A stretch of 64,000 bases of DNA from Microbacterium sp. (GCF_031178445.1 NZ_JAPSIY010000007.1:124001-188000), one strand, 5' to 3'. Shown: positions 54,125-64,000, numbered from the stretch's first letter. Program-made: numbers and translations. The notes: generated by a model not told the origin, from the letters alone.

Positions 54125-56628
54125 TGCGCGTCCCGCTTTCGTGGTTGCGTGAATACGTGGATGTGGCGCCCGGCGCTACTCCTGAGGACGTTCTGGCGTC
54201 GCTGGTGACGGTCGGCTTCGAGGAGGAGGACGTCCACCGCTTCGAGATCTCCGGTCCCGTCGTCGTCGGGCAGGTGCTCTCCTTCGAGGAGGAGCCGCAG
54301 AAGAACGGCAAGACCATCCGCTGGTGCCAGGTCGACGTGGGTGAGGCGAACGGCGGCGTGCGCGGCATCGTCTGCGGGGCGCACAACTTCGCGGCCGGCG
54401 ACAAGATCGTCGCGACCCTGCCCGGCTCGGTGCTGCCCGGCCCGTTCCCGATCGCGGCCCGCAAGACCTACGGGCATGTCTCCGACGGCATGATCGCGTC
54501 GGCGCGCGAGTTGGGCCTGGGAGACGAGCACGACGGCATCCTGATCCTGTCCGAGATCGGCGTCGACGCCCCCGTTGGCGCCGACGCGATCGAGCTTCTG
54601 CACCTCGACGACGTCGCCGTGGAGATCAACGTCACGCCCGACCGCGGCTACGCCTTCTCGCTGCGAGGCGTCGCCCGCGAGTACTCGCATGCCACCGGCG
54701 GCGAGTTCCGCGATCCCGCGGAGCGCGACTTCGCCGAGCTTCAGCCGGGCTCCGGCTTCTCCGTCGTCGTCGACGACCGCAGTCCCATCCGCGGCCGGGT
54801 GGGTGCCGGCGAATTCGTCGCCAGGGTGGTGCGCGGCGTCGACCCGTCCCGCCCCACGCCACCCTGGATGATCGCGCGCCTGGCGCTGGCGGGCATGCGC
54901 TCACTGGGCGTGCTCATCGACATCACCAACTACGTGATGCTCGAGCTCGGCAACCCGATCCACGGCTACGACCTCGACAAGCTGAAGGGCGGCATCACGG
55001 TGCGCCGCGCGACGCCGGGGGAGCGGATGACCACACTCGACGGCCAGGAGCGGGAGCTGCACGTCGAGGACCTGCTCATCACCGACGAATCGGGGCCGAT
55101 CGGCCTCGCCGGTGTCATGGGCGGCGGCGCCACCGAGATGAGCGACAGCACCCGCAACGTGCTCATCGAAGCGGCGATCTTCGACCAGGTCTCGATCGCC
55201 CGCACCGCCCGCAGGCACAAGCTGCCCAGCGAGGCTTCCAAGCGCTTCGAGCGCGGTGTCGATCCGCTCATCCCGTTCGCCGCGGCCCGTCGCGTGGCCG
55301 ACCTCATGGTCGAGCTCGCGGGCGGTGAGCTCACCGACGAGGGCGGCGCGCTGTTCGCTGAGGTCCTCATCGAGGCCATCGACCTCCCCAGCGGGTTCGT
55401 ATCCGGCCTCGTCGGGGTGGATTACACCGACGACGAGGTCGTCGGTGCGCTCGAGACGATCGGTGCGGAAGTCACCATGACGGATGCCGGGTGGCGGGTC
55501 ATCCCGCCCAGCTGGCGGCCCGATCTGACCGACAAGTGGACGCTGGCCGAAGAGGTCGCGCGCATCCACGGACTCGACCGCATCCCTTCGGTGCTCCCGG
55601 TTCCGCCGTCCGGACGCGGCTACACCCTTCTTCAGCAGGGGCGCAAGCGCGTGGCCGATGCGCTCGCGGCGGCGGGCTTCGTGGAGACCCCGGCGTTCCC
55701 GTTCACCACCGAGGAGCAGAACGACCTGCACGGCTCGCCGTCGGGTGGGCATCTGCCGAGCATCCGTCTGGCCAACCCTCTCGACGGCCAGGCGCCGTTC
55801 CTGCGCCGTTCGCTGATCCCCGGGATGCTGCAGACCGCGCATCGCAACATCGCACGAGGGTTGACCGATCTCGCCATCTTCGAGACCGGCGTCGTCTTCA
55901 CGCCGGCGGAGGGAGCCGAGTACGGCACCGATTTCATCCCCCCGCTCGGCGAGCGTCCGTCCGACGAGACGCTGGCGGCCCTGAACGCCGCGATCCCCCC
56001 GCAGCCGCGCCACCTCGCCGTGCTGATCACCGGCAACATCACACCGCGCCAGCCGGCCCGTCCTGCTGAGCCCGCCGGTCTCGCCGACGCGCTCGACGCC
56101 GTCAGAGTGATCGGTGCGGCCGCCGGTGCCGAGATCGATGTCGCGCAGACCCGGCGCGCAGCCCTGCACCCGGGACGCGCGGGTGTGCTGCGCGCGCACG
56201 GCGAGGAGATCGGGTACGTCGGCGAGCTGCATCCGCAGGTCTCTGCGGACGCGGATCTGCACGGCCGTGCCGTCGTCGTCGAGCTCGACCTCGATCGCCT
56301 TCTCACCCTCGCGGGCGAGCGCGTGGTCGTCGAGTCGCTGTCGACGTTCCCTGCAGCGACACAGGACGTCTCGCTCGTCGTCGGCGTCGAGGTTCCGGCG
56401 GCCGAGGTGGGCACCGCGCTCTCCGAAGGTGCCGGCGACCTGCTCGAATCGGTGCGTCTTGTCGACGACTACCGCGGCGAAGGGCTCGGCGAGGGGCAGA
56501 AGAGCCTCAGCTTCGCCCTTCGTTTCCGCGCGTCGGACCGCACCCTGACCGCCGCGGAGGCCACGGCGGCCAAGATGGCGGGCGTCGCCGTCGCGGCCCA
56601 GCGGTTCGGCGCGAGCATCCGCGACTGA
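54124..56628 (+). CDS. pheT: Phenylalanine-tRNA ligase beta subunit
   Basis: An 834-residue partner of PheS, which forms the (alpha-beta)2 enzyme. It begins with the EMAP-like tRNA-binding domain (about residues 40-150), then B3/B4 editing (GFVARV-like VARVVRGVDPSRPTPPWMIARL, then NPIHGYDLDKL), B5 (WRVIPPSWRPDLTDKWTLAEEVARIHG) and an anticodon-binding domain at the C-terminus (LSTFPAATQDVSLVV, SFALRFRASDRTLTAAEA). An editing domain that clears Tyr-tRNA(Phe) is expected. Confidence 0.96.
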   Translation: MRVPLSWLREYVDVAPGATPEDVLASLVTVGFEEEDVHRFEISGPVVVGQVLSFEEEPQKNGKTIRWCQVDVGEANGGVRGIVCGAHNFAAGDKIVATLPGSVLPGPFPIAARKTYGHVSDGMIASARELGLGDEHDGILILSEIGVDAPVGADAIELLHLDDVAVEINVTPDRGYAFSLRGVAREYSHATGGEFRDPAERDFAELQPGSGFSVVVDDRSPIRGRVGAGEFVARVVRGVDPSRPTPPWMIARLALAGMRSLGVLIDITNYVMLELGNPIHGYDLDKLKGGITVRRATPGERMTTLDGQERELHVEDLLITDESGPIGLAGVMGGGATEMSDSTRNVLIEAAIFDQVSIARTARRHKLPSEASKRFERGVDPLIPFAAARRVADLMVELAGGELTDEGGALFAEVLIEAIDLPSGFVSGLVGVDYTDDEVVGALETIGAEVTMTDAGWRVIPPSWRPDLTDKWTLAEEVARIHGLDRIPSVLPVPPSGRGYTLLQQGRKRVADALAAAGFVETPAFPFTTEEQNDLHGSPSGGHLPSIRLANPLDGQAPFLRRSLIPGMLQTAHRNIARGLTDLAIFETGVVFTPAEGAEYGTDFIPPLGERPSDETLAALNAAIPPQPRHLAVLITGNITPRQPARPAEPAGLADALDAVRVIGAAAGAEIDVAQTRRAALHPGRAGVLRAHGEEIGYVGELHPQVSADADLHGRAVVVELDLDRLLTLAGERVVVESLSTFPAATQDVSLVVGVEVPAAEVGTALSEGAGDLLESVRLVDDYRGEGLGEGQKSLSFALRFRASDRTLTAAEATAAKMAGVAVAAQRFGASIRD

Positions 56629-56654
56629 GCACCGAAGCGCGACGAGGAGGAACG

Positions 56655-57092
56655 ATGAGCGACTACCAGGTGACCGAGATCGGCGGACTCGACGCGTGGC
56701 GCGACCACTTCGGCGGCTTCGCTCCATCCCGTTCGAGGGACGGGCGGAGAGTCGTCGATCACGAGCTGACCATGCAGTACATCGGCATGACGGCCAACGC
56801 GCTGCAGCCGGGGGAGCAGGCCGGGTACTGGCACACGCACGACAAGATCGAGGAGCTCTACGTCTTCCTCGAAGGGCGAGGGCAGCTGGCACTGGACGAC
56901 GACATGGTCGACGTCGGGCCCGGCACCGTCGTGCGGGTCGGACAGGGTGTCTGGCGCACCTGGCGCGCGAATCCGGACAGCCCGGGGGAGCTGCGTTGGC
57001 TGTGCATCCGCGCCGGCGGCGAGCAGCTGCCGCACCTGCCCGATGACAGCAGCCGCGATCCCGATCGTCCGGCGCCCTGGGTCGACGCCTGA
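56655..57092 (+). CDS. Cupin-domain protein
   Basis: A 145-residue single cupin. The first motif is GYWHTHDKIEELYVFLEGRGQL, with metal-ligand histidines and a glutamate; the second is around VGPGTVVRVGQGVWRTWR, where the usual final His is not obvious. It could be a small isomerase or dioxygenase-like protein or a binding protein; nothing decides it. GAGGAGG precedes the ATG. It lies 26 nt after pheT and may be cotranscribed, but a functional link is unlikely. Confidence 0.8.
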   Translation: MSDYQVTEIGGLDAWRDHFGGFAPSRSRDGRRVVDHELTMQYIGMTANALQPGEQAGYWHTHDKIEELYVFLEGRGQLALDDDMVDVGPGTVVRVGQGVWRTWRANPDSPGELRWLCIRAGGEQLPHLPDDSSRDPDRPAPWVDA

Positions 57093-57154
57093 CAGGGACT
57101 CCGCCGACAGCGGAAACGCTTCCCTCGGCGACCGGATGCTGATGGTATTGGCGC

Positions 57155-58120
57155 ATGACGAAGGTGCTCGTGCTCGGCGGTACAGGATGGCTCTCCGGTC
57201 GGATCGCGTCCCGGTGGAGGGACGCCGGCGCTGACGTGACCTGCCTCGCGCGTGGCGAGCGCGCGGCGCCGAACGGCACGGTGCTCGTGCGCGGGGATCG
57301 CGACGACGCCGAGGCGTACCGGCCGCTGGCCGAGCAGCGCTGGGACGAGGTCGTGGACATCTCGTCACGTGCACGTCACGTGCGCGAAGCCGTCGCGGCA
57401 CTCGGCGACGTCGCCGACCACTGGACGTATGTCTCGTCGATGTCCGTCTACTCCGACGATCTCACCGGCGGCATGGACGAGTCCGGCCCCGTGTACGAAC
57501 CGGCAGCGGACGGCGACGAGTACGACTACGGACGCGAGAAGGTGGCCGCCGAGCAGTCGGTGCGCGCACTGGGCGACCGCGCCTTCGTCGCGCGACCCGG
57601 GCTGATCGTCGGACCAGGCGATCCGAGCGATCGCTTCGGGTACTGGGCGGCGGCGTTCGATCGCGCCGGCCCCGAACCGGTGCTCACCCCGGTCACGCAC
57701 GCCCGCTCCGCGCAGGTCATCGACGTGGACGACCTCGCGGCCTTCCTCGCGGCGCCGCCGCGCTCAGGAGTGGTCAATGCGATAGGCGATCCGCATCCGC
57801 TCGGCGAGATGCTCGCACGCATCCGCACGGCCACGGGGCACAGCGGCAAGGTGCTCGAGGCGACGGATGCCTGGCTCGAGGAGCAGGGCGTGCAGTACTG
57901 GATGGGGGAGCGCTCGCTGCCGCTCTGGCTTCCGGCCGACATGTCCGGCTTCATGACCCGCGACAACGCGGCGTACCGCGCGGCGGGAGGCACCTTCTCG
58001 CCTTTCGACGACACGATCCTCCGAGTGCTCGATGACGAGCGCGATCGCGGCGTCGACCGTGAAAGGCGGGCGGGCCTGTCGCGCGCAGAGGAGCGCGCAC
58101 TGATCGACATGCTGCGCTGA
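57155..58120 (+). CDS. NAD-dependent epimerase/dehydratase family protein
   Basis: A 321-residue extended short-chain dehydrogenase. [18 protein letters not shown] is the Rossmann loop. YDYGREK is a YxxxK-type active-site pair, and SSMSVYSDD precedes it. The C-terminal half varies, so substrate is unknown; mRNA-binding CSP41-like relatives and sugar-nucleotide epimerases share this fold. The start is uncertain because no clear ribosome site precedes the ATG. It stands 62 nt after the cupin gene. Confidence 0.82.
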   Translation: MTKVLVLGGTGWLSGRIASRWRDAGADVTCLARGERAAPNGTVLVRGDRDDAEAYRPLAEQRWDEVVDISSRARHVREAVAALGDVADHWTYVSSMSVYSDDLTGGMDESGPVYEPAADGDEYDYGREKVAAEQSVRALGDRAFVARPGLIVGPGDPSDRFGYWAAAFDRAGPEPVLTPVTHARSAQVIDVDDLAAFLAAPPRSGVVNAIGDPHPLGEMLARIRTATGHSGKVLEATDAWLEEQGVQYWMGERSLPLWLPADMSGFMTRDNAAYRAAGGTFSPFDDTILRVLDDERDRGVDRERRAGLSRAEERALIDMLR

Positions 58121-58151
58121 ACGGCGGCGACTCTCGCTAGACTGCCGAGCA

Positions 58152-58232
58152 GTGACACGGGGTGCCGCATCCGCGGCTGAGATCACACCCGTCGAACCTG
58201 ATCTAGTTCGTACTAGCGAAGGGATGTCGCGA
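58152..58232 (+). ncRNA. TPP riboswitch (THI element)
   Basis: The classic THI sequence is present: ACACGGGGTGCC, then GGCTGAGATCACACCCG, then GAACCTGATCTAGTTCG and GCGAAGGGATG. TAGACT at 58138-58143 places the transcript start at about 58150, so the aptamer forms the 5' end. Its 3' strand holds AAGGG (58219-58223), the ribosome site of thiM, so thiamine diphosphate binding should hide it and block translation of thiM and the following fusion gene. Confidence 0.95.
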
Positions 58233-59096
58233 ATGAGCGATCCTCTGCGTCCGTCCACCCGTACCGCGGCCGTCGCCGCCGACCTGCTGGGCAGGCTGCG
58301 CGAAGCGCCCCCTCTCACGCACTGCATCACGAACACCGTGGTGACCGGGTTCACCGCCAACGTGCTGCTCGCCATCGGGGCCGCGCCCGCCATGGTCGAC
58401 ATCGCCGGGGAGGCGCGGCTGTTCGCCGCCGCCGCATCCGGCCTGCTGGTGAACCTCGGCACGCCGACGCCGGAGCAGCGTGCGGCCGCGACGGAGGCGG
58501 TGGCGGGCGCCGACGCCGCCGGGACTCCGTGGGTGCTCGACCCCGTGGCGATCGGCGTCCTCCCCGTGCGGACCGCACTCGCGTACGATCTGCTCGCCCA
58601 GCGGCCCCCCGCGATCCGCGGCAACGCGTCGGAGATCCTCGCCCTCGCCGGCCTCAGTTCGGGCGGCAGGGGCGTCGACGCCACGGATGCACCCGAAGCG
58701 GCCCTGGGCGCCGCCGCGGACCTCGCGTCGACGTGGGGCAGCGTCGTCGCCGTCTCGGGAGCCGTCGATCTGATCACCGATGGCGAGAGCGTCGTCCGCA
58801 TCGCGAACGGAGATCCGCTGCTCACTCGTGTGACCGGCGGTGGTTGCGCGCTCGGCGCCGTCATGGCCGCGTTCCTCGGGGCCGCCAGAGACAGCGAGAC
58901 CGTCACCCACCTCGACGCCGTATCCTCGGCGACACTGGTCTACACCCTTGCCGCGGAGCACGCCTCCGCGACGGCATCCGGACCCGGTACCTTCGCCGTG
59001 GCTCTGCTGGACGCGTTGGCGGACATCGAGCCCGCCGAGATCGCGGCCGAGGCGCGCGTCACCGAGACCGCGCTCACCGCGGAGGCGGCGCGGTGA
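58233..59096 (+). CDS. thiM: Hydroxyethylthiazole kinase
   Basis: A 287-residue ThiM that phosphorylates the thiazole alcohol in thiamine salvage. [29 protein letters not shown] (N-terminus), [26 protein letters not shown] (active-site Cys in GGGCALG) and the hydrophobic trimer interface are complete. The ATG at 58233 is chosen: it lies 9 nt after AAGGG of the riboswitch, whereas ATG 58224 is inside it. It overlaps the fusion gene by GTGA. Confidence 0.94.
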   Translation: MSDPLRPSTRTAAVAADLLGRLREAPPLTHCITNTVVTGFTANVLLAIGAAPAMVDIAGEARLFAAAASGLLVNLGTPTPEQRAAATEAVAGADAAGTPWVLDPVAIGVLPVRTALAYDLLAQRPPAIRGNASEILALAGLSSGGRGVDATDAPEAALGAAADLASTWGSVVAVSGAVDLITDGESVVRIANGDPLLTRVTGGGCALGAVMAAFLGAARDSETVTHLDAVSSATLVYTLAAEHASATASGPGTFAVALLDALADIEPAEIAAEARVTETALTAEAAR

Positions 59097-61216
59097 GCGC
59101 CGATCTCTCCCTGTATCTCGTCACCGACACGGCGCTCTGCGGCGCCAGGGGGGTGGTGCGCACCGTCCGCGAGGCCGTGGACGGCGGCGTCACGACGGTG
59201 CAGCTGCGTGAAAAGCACACCACCGAGGCCGAGACCGTCGACCTGCTTCTCGCGCTCTCGCAGGCGATCGACGGCCGCGCCACGCTGGTCGTCAACGATC
59301 GCATCGACGCCGCGGTCGAGGCGCGTCGCCGCGGTGCCCGCGTGGACGGAGTGCATCTCGGTCAGTCGGATGCATCCGTCGAGCGCGCTCGCGCACTTCT
59401 CGGCGGCGACGCGCTCATCGGTCTGACGGCGAACACCCCGGAGCATCTCGATGCAGTGCGCGCGCTTCCCCCAGGCACTGTGGACTACGTCGGTATCGGG
59501 GTCATCCGGCCCACCGCGACCAAGCCCGACCATCCGCCGGCGCTCGGGATCGACGGGTTCGCTGCGCTCGCCGCGTCCGCCCCGGTTCCGGCCGTGGCGA
59601 TCGGGGGTGTGGGCATCGACCATGTCGTGGCACTGCGGGATGCGGGTGCCGCGGGCATAGCCGTGGTGTCGGCGCTGTGCTCGGCGGTCGATCCGCGGGC
59701 GGAGGCCGGTGCCTTCCGCCGGGCATGGCTGAGCAGGCGCATCCCGCGCGTGCTCAGCATCGCCGGCAGCGATCCGTCAGGCGGGGCCGGCATCCAGGCC
59801 GACCTCAAATCGATCGCGGCGAACGGCGGGTACGGCATGGCAGCGATCACCGCCCTCACCGTGCAGAACACGCAGGGAGTGCTCGACGTGCATGTGCCGT
59901 CGTCGGCATTCCTGCGCGCTCAGCTCGATGCCGTCGCCGCCGATATCGCGATCGACGCAGTGAAGATCGGGATGCTGGCCGACGCCGAGATCGTCCGTGA
60001 GGTGGAATCCTGGCTGGAGGCGCAGCGACCGGCGACAGTGGTGCTCGACCCGGTGATGATCTCGACCAGCGGACACCGACTGCTCGACGCGGCGGCGGAG
60101 GCGGCGCTTCTCGACCTCGCGACGAGGGCCGACCTGCTGACCCCCAATCTGCCGGAACTGGAGGTCCTCGCCGGCCGTCCGGTCGCGGACTGGGCGGACG
60201 CGCGCGAGGCAGCCCGAGAGGTGGCCGCGCGGACCGGAGCGATGGTGCTGGCGAAGGGCGGACACCTCGACGGCGATGAGACGCCGGATGCGCTGGTGGG
60301 TCCGCACGGTGTGATCGCCGAGTTCAGCGGGCCGCGCATCGTCACGACCAGCACGCACGGAACCGGGTGCTCGCTCTCCTCCGCTCTCGCCACAGCGCGT
60401 GCCGGTGGCCTCGACTGGCCCCAGGCGGTCGGCCGCAGCCGCGACTGGCTGCGGGAATCGCTGCGCGCCGCGCCCTCGCTAGACGTGGGGCGGGGGAACG
60501 GCCCGGTCAATCACTTCGCCGGTCTCTGGGAGAGAGGCGGGACGGAGACGCGGCCGACAGCGGCGCAGGTGCGCGAGGAGTGGTGGCAGAGCACCCAGGA
60601 GGTGCGACGCGCCATCGACGCCCTGCCGTTCATCCGCGCGCTCGCCGACGGCACTCTGCCCCGCGAGCGATTCCTCGAGTATCTCGCTCAGGACGCGCTC
60701 TACCTGCGTGAGTACGCGCGCGTGCTGGCCGAGGCCGCACGCCTCGCCCCGACCGCAGAGGAGCAGTCGTTCTGGGCGCGATCCGCTCACGGGTCGATCG
60801 CCGGCGAGCTCGAGCTGCACGCATCATGGCTGTCGCCGGAGGTGGGCGTCTCCGCCGACACTTTCGCCGCCGAGCCGTCCGCTGTGACGACCGCGTATCT
60901 CGATCACCTCAGAGCCGCAGCCTTCTCCGGCGACTACTCGGTGCTGATCGCCGCGATCCTGCCGTGCTTCTGGTTGTACACCGATCTCGGCGTGCGACTG
61001 CAGACGGGCGATTTCGGCGCGTACGCCACCGACCCCGAGCATCCGTACGCGTCGTGGCTCGCCACGTACGGCGATCCCGCGTTCGCGGATGCGACCCGGC
61101 AGGCGATCGCTCACGTCACCGCGGCCGCGGCGAACGCGGACGAGGGTCGCAGACGTCGCATGCTTCGCGCGTTCCTCGCGGCGTGCGAGCACGAGGCGGC
61201 GTTCTTCGACCTGTGA
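59093..61216 (+). CDS. thiED-tenA: Trifunctional ThiE-ThiD-TenA thiamine fusion protein
   Basis: A 707-residue fusion. Residues 1-210 are thiamine-phosphate synthase ([35 protein letters not shown]). Residues about 213-475 are HMP/HMP-P kinase ([20 protein letters not shown], then [15 protein letters not shown]). Residues about 490-707 are TenA (thiaminase II type), with Cys625 and Tyr629 in PCFWLY and the glutamate E701 in EHEAAFFDL. TenA_C enzymes salvage aminopyrimidines from thiamine breakdown. Together with ThiM this gives pyrimidine salvage, thiazole salvage and coupling. Starts with GTG, overlapping thiM, under TPP riboswitch control. Confidence 0.93.
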   Translation: MSADLSLYLVTDTALCGARGVVRTVREAVDGGVTTVQLREKHTTEAETVDLLLALSQAIDGRATLVVNDRIDAAVEARRRGARVDGVHLGQSDASVERARALLGGDALIGLTANTPEHLDAVRALPPGTVDYVGIGVIRPTATKPDHPPALGIDGFAALAASAPVPAVAIGGVGIDHVVALRDAGAAGIAVVSALCSAVDPRAEAGAFRRAWLSRRIPRVLSIAGSDPSGGAGIQADLKSIAANGGYGMAAITALTVQNTQGVLDVHVPSSAFLRAQLDAVAADIAIDAVKIGMLADAEIVREVESWLEAQRPATVVLDPVMISTSGHRLLDAAAEAALLDLATRADLLTPNLPELEVLAGRPVADWADAREAAREVAARTGAMVLAKGGHLDGDETPDALVGPHGVIAEFSGPRIVTTSTHGTGCSLSSALATARAGGLDWPQAVGRSRDWLRESLRAAPSLDVGRGNGPVNHFAGLWERGGTETRPTAAQVREEWWQSTQEVRRAIDALPFIRALADGTLPRERFLEYLAQDALYLREYARVLAEAARLAPTAEEQSFWARSAHGSIAGELELHASWLSPEVGVSADTFAAEPSAVTTAYLDHLRAAAFSGDYSVLIAAILPCFWLYTDLGVRLQTGDFGAYATDPEHPYASWLATYGDPAFADATRQAIAHVTAAAANADEGRRRRMLRAFLAACEHEAAFFDL

Positions 61217-61293
61217 TGCCGGGCGGTGTTGTCGCGGGGCTTCGCCGGCGTTCGGATTTGCGGATGCTCCGCCTTCGGCGCTACTGTCGCGTC

Positions 61294-61377
61294 ATGCCTT
61301 CGGCCGCACCGCTCTCGCTGACGCTCGCTCCGAGCGTCGCTCCTGTGCGCCGACGCCGCGGCGGCCGCCGAGTCTAG
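61294..61377 (+). CDS. Putative 27-residue Arg-rich leader peptide upstream of argC
   Basis: A 28-codon frame starts with ATG exactly 6 nt after TACTGT (61282-61287), the same leaderless promoter geometry as many genes here; TTGCGG at 61258-61263 is a weak -35. It encodes a peptide whose end reads Arg-Arg-Arg-Arg-Gly-Gly-Arg-Arg-Val: six Arg codons (CGC or CGA) in eight, just before TAG at 61375-61377. It lies 100 nt ahead of argC. A leader peptide that senses arginyl-tRNA supply is inferred; chance in GC-rich DNA is the alternative. Confidence 0.45.
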   Translation: MPSAAPLSLTLAPSVAPVRRRRGGRRV

Positions 61378-61390
61378 GCGACCCCGCACT

Positions 61391-61452
61391 CCCGTCATGC
61401 AGCGACGGGCGCAGTGCCGGTGTCGCCGCCCCGGCCAGGCCCGTCATCGGGC
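61391..61452 (+). promoter_or_regulatory. Alternative RNA pairings between the Arg-rich peptide and argC
   Basis: CCCGTC (61391-61396) can pair with GACGGG (61404-61409). GACGGGC (61404-61410) can instead pair with GCCCGTC (61439-61445). That last segment can otherwise form a hairpin with CGGGC (61448-61452). The two states exclude each other, as in amino acid attenuators. No T run follows, so Rho or translation control would be needed. Confidence 0.4.
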
Positions 61453-61477
61453 GAACCCCGACCGTTAAGGTAGAAGC

Positions 61478-62554
61478 ATGACGTATTCCGTCGCCGTCTC
61501 CGGCGCATCCGGCTATGCGGGAGGCGAGATCCTGCGGCTTCTCGCAGCCCATCCCGACATCGAGATCCGCACCGTCACGGCGCACTCGAACGCCGGCCAG
61601 CCACTCGTCGACCACCAGCCGCACCTGCGATCGCTGGCGCACCTGACTCTGCAGGACACCACCCCCGAGATCCTCGCCGGCCACGACGTCGTCTTCCTGG
61701 CCCTGCCGCACGGACAGTCGGGCCAGTACACCGACGCGCTGGCCGACGCGCCCCTCGTCATCGACGCCGGAGCCGATCACCGGCTCACCTCGCAGCACGC
61801 GTGGGACGCCTTCTACGGCGGCGCCTTCCACGAGCCGTGGACCTACGGCGTCCCCGAGCTGATCGTCGGCCACCAGGGAGACCAGCAGGATGCCCCCGTC
61901 AAGCAGCGCGAGCTCCTGCGCGACGCGACCCGCATCGCCGCCCCCGGCTGCAACGCCTCCACGGTCAGCCTCAGCCTCGCCCCCGGAGCCGCGGCCGGCG
62001 TCATCGATCCGTCCGACATCGTCAGCGTCCTCGCCGTCGGCCCATCCGGCGCCGGCAAGAGCCTGAAGCCGCACCTGCTCGGCAGTGAGATCCTCGGCAC
62101 GGCGAACCCGTATGCCGTCGGCGGCACCCACCGGCACATCCCGGAGATCCGCCAGGCGCTCGCCGCAGCATCCGGTGCGGATCCCGACGGCATCCGCATC
62201 TCCTTCACCCCGGTGATCGTGCCGATGTCCAGGGGCATCCTCGCCACCTCCACCGCGCCGATCGCGGACGGGGTTAGCGACGAGCAGATCCGCGACGCCT
62301 GGCAGCGCGCCTACGGCGAGGAGACGTTCGTGCAGCTGCTGCCGGAGGGACGCTTCCCGCGCACGGCGGACGTGATCGGCGCCAACACAGCGCTCATGGG
62401 TCTCGCCGTCGACAGGTCGGCGAACCGCGTCATCGTGGTCACCGCCGTCGACAACCTCACCAAGGGCACTGCCGGCGCCGCCGTGCAGTCCATGAACATC
62501 GCGCTCGGTCTGCCCGAGGACCGCGCCCTCACCGTGAACGGAGTGGCCCCGTGA
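61478..62554 (+). CDS. argC: N-acetyl-gamma-glutamyl-phosphate reductase
   Basis: A 358-residue NADPH-dependent reductase, third step of arginine synthesis. [22 protein letters not shown] is the nucleotide loop; the catalytic Cys158 lies in [22 protein letters not shown] is the substrate His region. The ATG lies 6 nt after TAAGGT (61466-61471), so argC has its own probable leaderless promoter besides readthrough from the Arg-rich leader. The stop overlaps argJ by GTGA. Confidence 0.96.
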   Translation: MTYSVAVSGASGYAGGEILRLLAAHPDIEIRTVTAHSNAGQPLVDHQPHLRSLAHLTLQDTTPEILAGHDVVFLALPHGQSGQYTDALADAPLVIDAGADHRLTSQHAWDAFYGGAFHEPWTYGVPELIVGHQGDQQDAPVKQRELLRDATRIAAPGCNASTVSLSLAPGAAAGVIDPSDIVSVLAVGPSGAGKSLKPHLLGSEILGTANPYAVGGTHRHIPEIRQALAAASGADPDGIRISFTPVIVPMSRGILATSTAPIADGVSDEQIRDAWQRAYGEETFVQLLPEGRFPRTADVIGANTALMGLAVDRSANRVIVVTAVDNLTKGTAGAAVQSMNIALGLPEDRALTVNGVAP

Positions 62555-63708
62555 CCGTCACCGCCCCGCAGGGATTCGAGGCGGCCGGCGTCGCCGCCGG
62601 GCTCAAGTCGACCGGCAAGCCCGATGTCGCCCTCGTCGTCAACAGGGGGCCCCGTAAGGTGGGCGCCGCGGTGTTCACCACCAACCGCGCCAAGGCGAAC
62701 CCCATCCTGTGGTCGCAGCAGGTGATCGCCGACCGCGTCGTCGAGGCCGTCGTGCTCAACTCCGGGGGCGCGAACTGCTTCACCGGCGCGTTCGGGTTCC
62801 AGACCAGCCACCTCACCGCCGAGAAGGCCGCTGAGCTGCTCGACGTGAGTGCCGGCGACGTGCTGGTGTGCTCCACCGGTCTCATCGGCACGGGCGACGA
62901 CGTCTTCCGTGCCAAGGTGCTGGACGGTGTCGAGCGCGGCGTCGTCGAGCTGAGCGCCGACGGCGGTCAGCAGGCCGCCGAGGCGATCATGACCACCGAC
63001 ACGGTCGCCAAGACCTCTGTGATCAGCAGGGACGGCTGGACCATCGGCGGAATGGCGAAGGGCGCCGGGATGCTGGCCCCCGGCCTCGCCACGATGCTCG
63101 TCGTCATCACCACCGACGCCGATCTCGAGGCGATCGAGGCGGACTCCGCGCTCCGCAGGGCCACTGCCGTGACCTTCGACCGCCTCGATTCCGACGGGTG
63201 CATGTCGACCAATGACCAGGTCACGCTGCTCGCCAATGGCGCCAGCGGCGTGAGGCCCGACCTCGACGTCTTCGCAGACGCACTGACCGAGCTGTGCCGG
63301 GAGCTCGCCGGCAAGCTGCAGCAGGACGCCGAGGGTGCCAGCCACGACATCACCATCGAGGTGAAGAACGCCGCCTCCGACGACGAGGCGGTCGAGGTCG
63401 GCCGGTCCGTGGCTCGGAACAACCTGTTCAAGGCAGCGGTCTTCGGCAACGACGCGAACTGGGGCCGGGTGCTCGCCGCGATCGGCACCACGACGGCGCA
63501 GTTCGACCCGTACGACGTGGACGTGTGGATGAACGGCGTGCGGGTGTGCGCGGCCGGCGGCCCCGACCGCCCGCGCGAGGAAGTGGACCTCACCCCTCGC
63601 GCCATGCACCTCGTGATCGATCTGAAGGTCGGCGAGGCCGGCGCCACGATCCTCACCAACGACCTGACCCACGACTACGTTCACGAGAACAGCGCCTACT
63701 CCTCATGA
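62551..63708 (+). CDS. argJ: Glutamate N-acetyltransferase / ornithine acetyltransferase
   Basis: A 385-residue Ntn-type enzyme that moves acetyl from N-acetylornithine to glutamate, closing the acetyl cycle. The self-cleavage site is Ala180-Thr181 in GLATMLVVI, with Thr181 the nucleophile of the beta chain. KGAGMLAP is the oxyanion segment, and [13 protein letters not shown] is in the beta chain. It may also make acetylglutamate from acetyl-CoA if bifunctional; this cannot be told. It overlaps argC and argB. Confidence 0.96.
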   Translation: MTVTAPQGFEAAGVAAGLKSTGKPDVALVVNRGPRKVGAAVFTTNRAKANPILWSQQVIADRVVEAVVLNSGGANCFTGAFGFQTSHLTAEKAAELLDVSAGDVLVCSTGLIGTGDDVFRAKVLDGVERGVVELSADGGQQAAEAIMTTDTVAKTSVISRDGWTIGGMAKGAGMLAPGLATMLVVITTDADLEAIEADSALRRATAVTFDRLDSDGCMSTNDQVTLLANGASGVRPDLDVFADALTELCRELAGKLQQDAEGASHDITIEVKNAASDDEAVEVGRSVARNNLFKAAVFGNDANWGRVLAAIGTTTAQFDPYDVDVWMNGVRVCAAGGPDRPREEVDLTPRAMHLVIDLKVGEAGATILTNDLTHDYVHENSAYSS

Positions 63709-64000
63709 CAGATCTGCAAGACACCGCCCCTGAGGAAGCGGCCGTCAAGGCGGCCACGCTCATCGAGTCGCTGCCCTGGCTGAAGAGGTTCCGCGACCAG
63801 ATCGTCGTGGTCAAGTACGGCGGCAACGCCATGGTGTCCGATGAGCTGCAGGACGCCTTCGCACAGGACATCGCGTACCTGCGCTACGTCGGCGTTCAGC
63901 CGGTCGTCGTGCACGGCGGCGGCCCGCAGATCTCGAACATGCTCGACCGCCTCGCCATCCCCAGCGAGTTCAAGGGCGGCTACCGGGTCACCAACACCGA
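63705..64000 (+). CDS. argB: Acetylglutamate kinase (cut by window end)
   Basis: The first 98 residues of ArgB, which phosphorylates N-acetylglutamate. [15 protein letters not shown] is the nucleotide site with the essential lysine, and [14 protein letters not shown] the substrate/phosphate loop. In arginine-regulated ArgB an N-terminal helix provides allosteric inhibition; here the N-terminus (about 25 residues before the core) is long enough. The ATG overlaps the argJ stop. Its C-terminus lies beyond the window. Confidence 0.95.
   Translation, partial: MTDLQDTAPEEAAVKAATLIESLPWLKRFRDQIVVVKYGGNAMVSDELQDAFAQDIAYLRYVGVQPVVVHGGGPQISNMLDRLAIPSEFKGGYRVTNT

Overview
The window is about 70% GC and reads as chromosomal core sequence from an actinobacterium, most likely a Microbacterium or another Microbacteriaceae member. 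This rests on the acyl-CoA carboxylase epsilon subunit, DUF3039, DUF2510 and DUF1844 proteins, a Ku/LigD end-joining pair, a PriA-type HisA, a Tad pilus cluster of actinobacterial layout, FtsE with a long tail, and TANNNT -10 boxes placed only 6-8 nt before many start codons. The genus is inferred from gene content and order, not from a marker comparison. No phage, insertion sequence or CRISPR array is visible.

Layout. 1-7.1 kb, mostly minus strand: accE-accD, a secreted PKD protein with a lipoprotein, a DUF222/HNH protein, an unrecognised Gly-rich protein and a sugar-nucleotide type nucleotidyltransferase. 7.3-11.4 kb: an ABC exporter whose ATPase carries a 478-residue low-complexity head, then DUF3039. 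11.5-18.3 kb: pncB, then a run for peptidoglycan recycling and RNA/nucleotide housekeeping (NagZ-like GH3, murQ, murI, rph, rdgB), and a DedA protein. 18.4-24.5 kb: a cation diffusion facilitator, a small membrane protein, divergent ligD and ku, a second DedA protein and tRNA-Leu(UAG). 24.6-29.1 kb: the Tad/Flp pilus cluster. 29.1-37.4 kb: MFS transporter, prfB, a DUF2510 membrane protein, ftsE-ftsX, smpB and an S9 peptidase. 37.5-42.2 kb: metF-metE, then lexA divergent from a LysM membrane protein with SOS boxes between them. 42.2-46.6 kb: hisC-hisB-hisH, priA, an SseB-like protein and a lipoprotein. 46.7-56.6 kb: DUF1844, infC-rpmI-rplT with a structured leader, an rRNA methyltransferase, a gluABCD-type transporter and pheS-pheT. 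56.6-64 kb: a cupin, an epimerase, a TPP riboswitch driving thiM and a ThiE-ThiD-TenA fusion, then argC-argJ-argB (the last cut by the window end).

Genes within units are joined by ATGA/GTGA overlaps, which suggests translational coupling. Convergent units are often separated by long perfect hairpins (after ku, prfB, metE and rplT).

The most interesting signals are regulatory. A leaderless 27-codon peptide ending in Arg-Arg-Arg-Arg-Gly-Gly-Arg-Arg lies ahead of argC, with mutually exclusive downstream pairings. The SOS-controlled LysM gene has a 14-bp hairpin in its leader. infC probably starts at ATC. Gene starts across the window suggest leaderless transcription.
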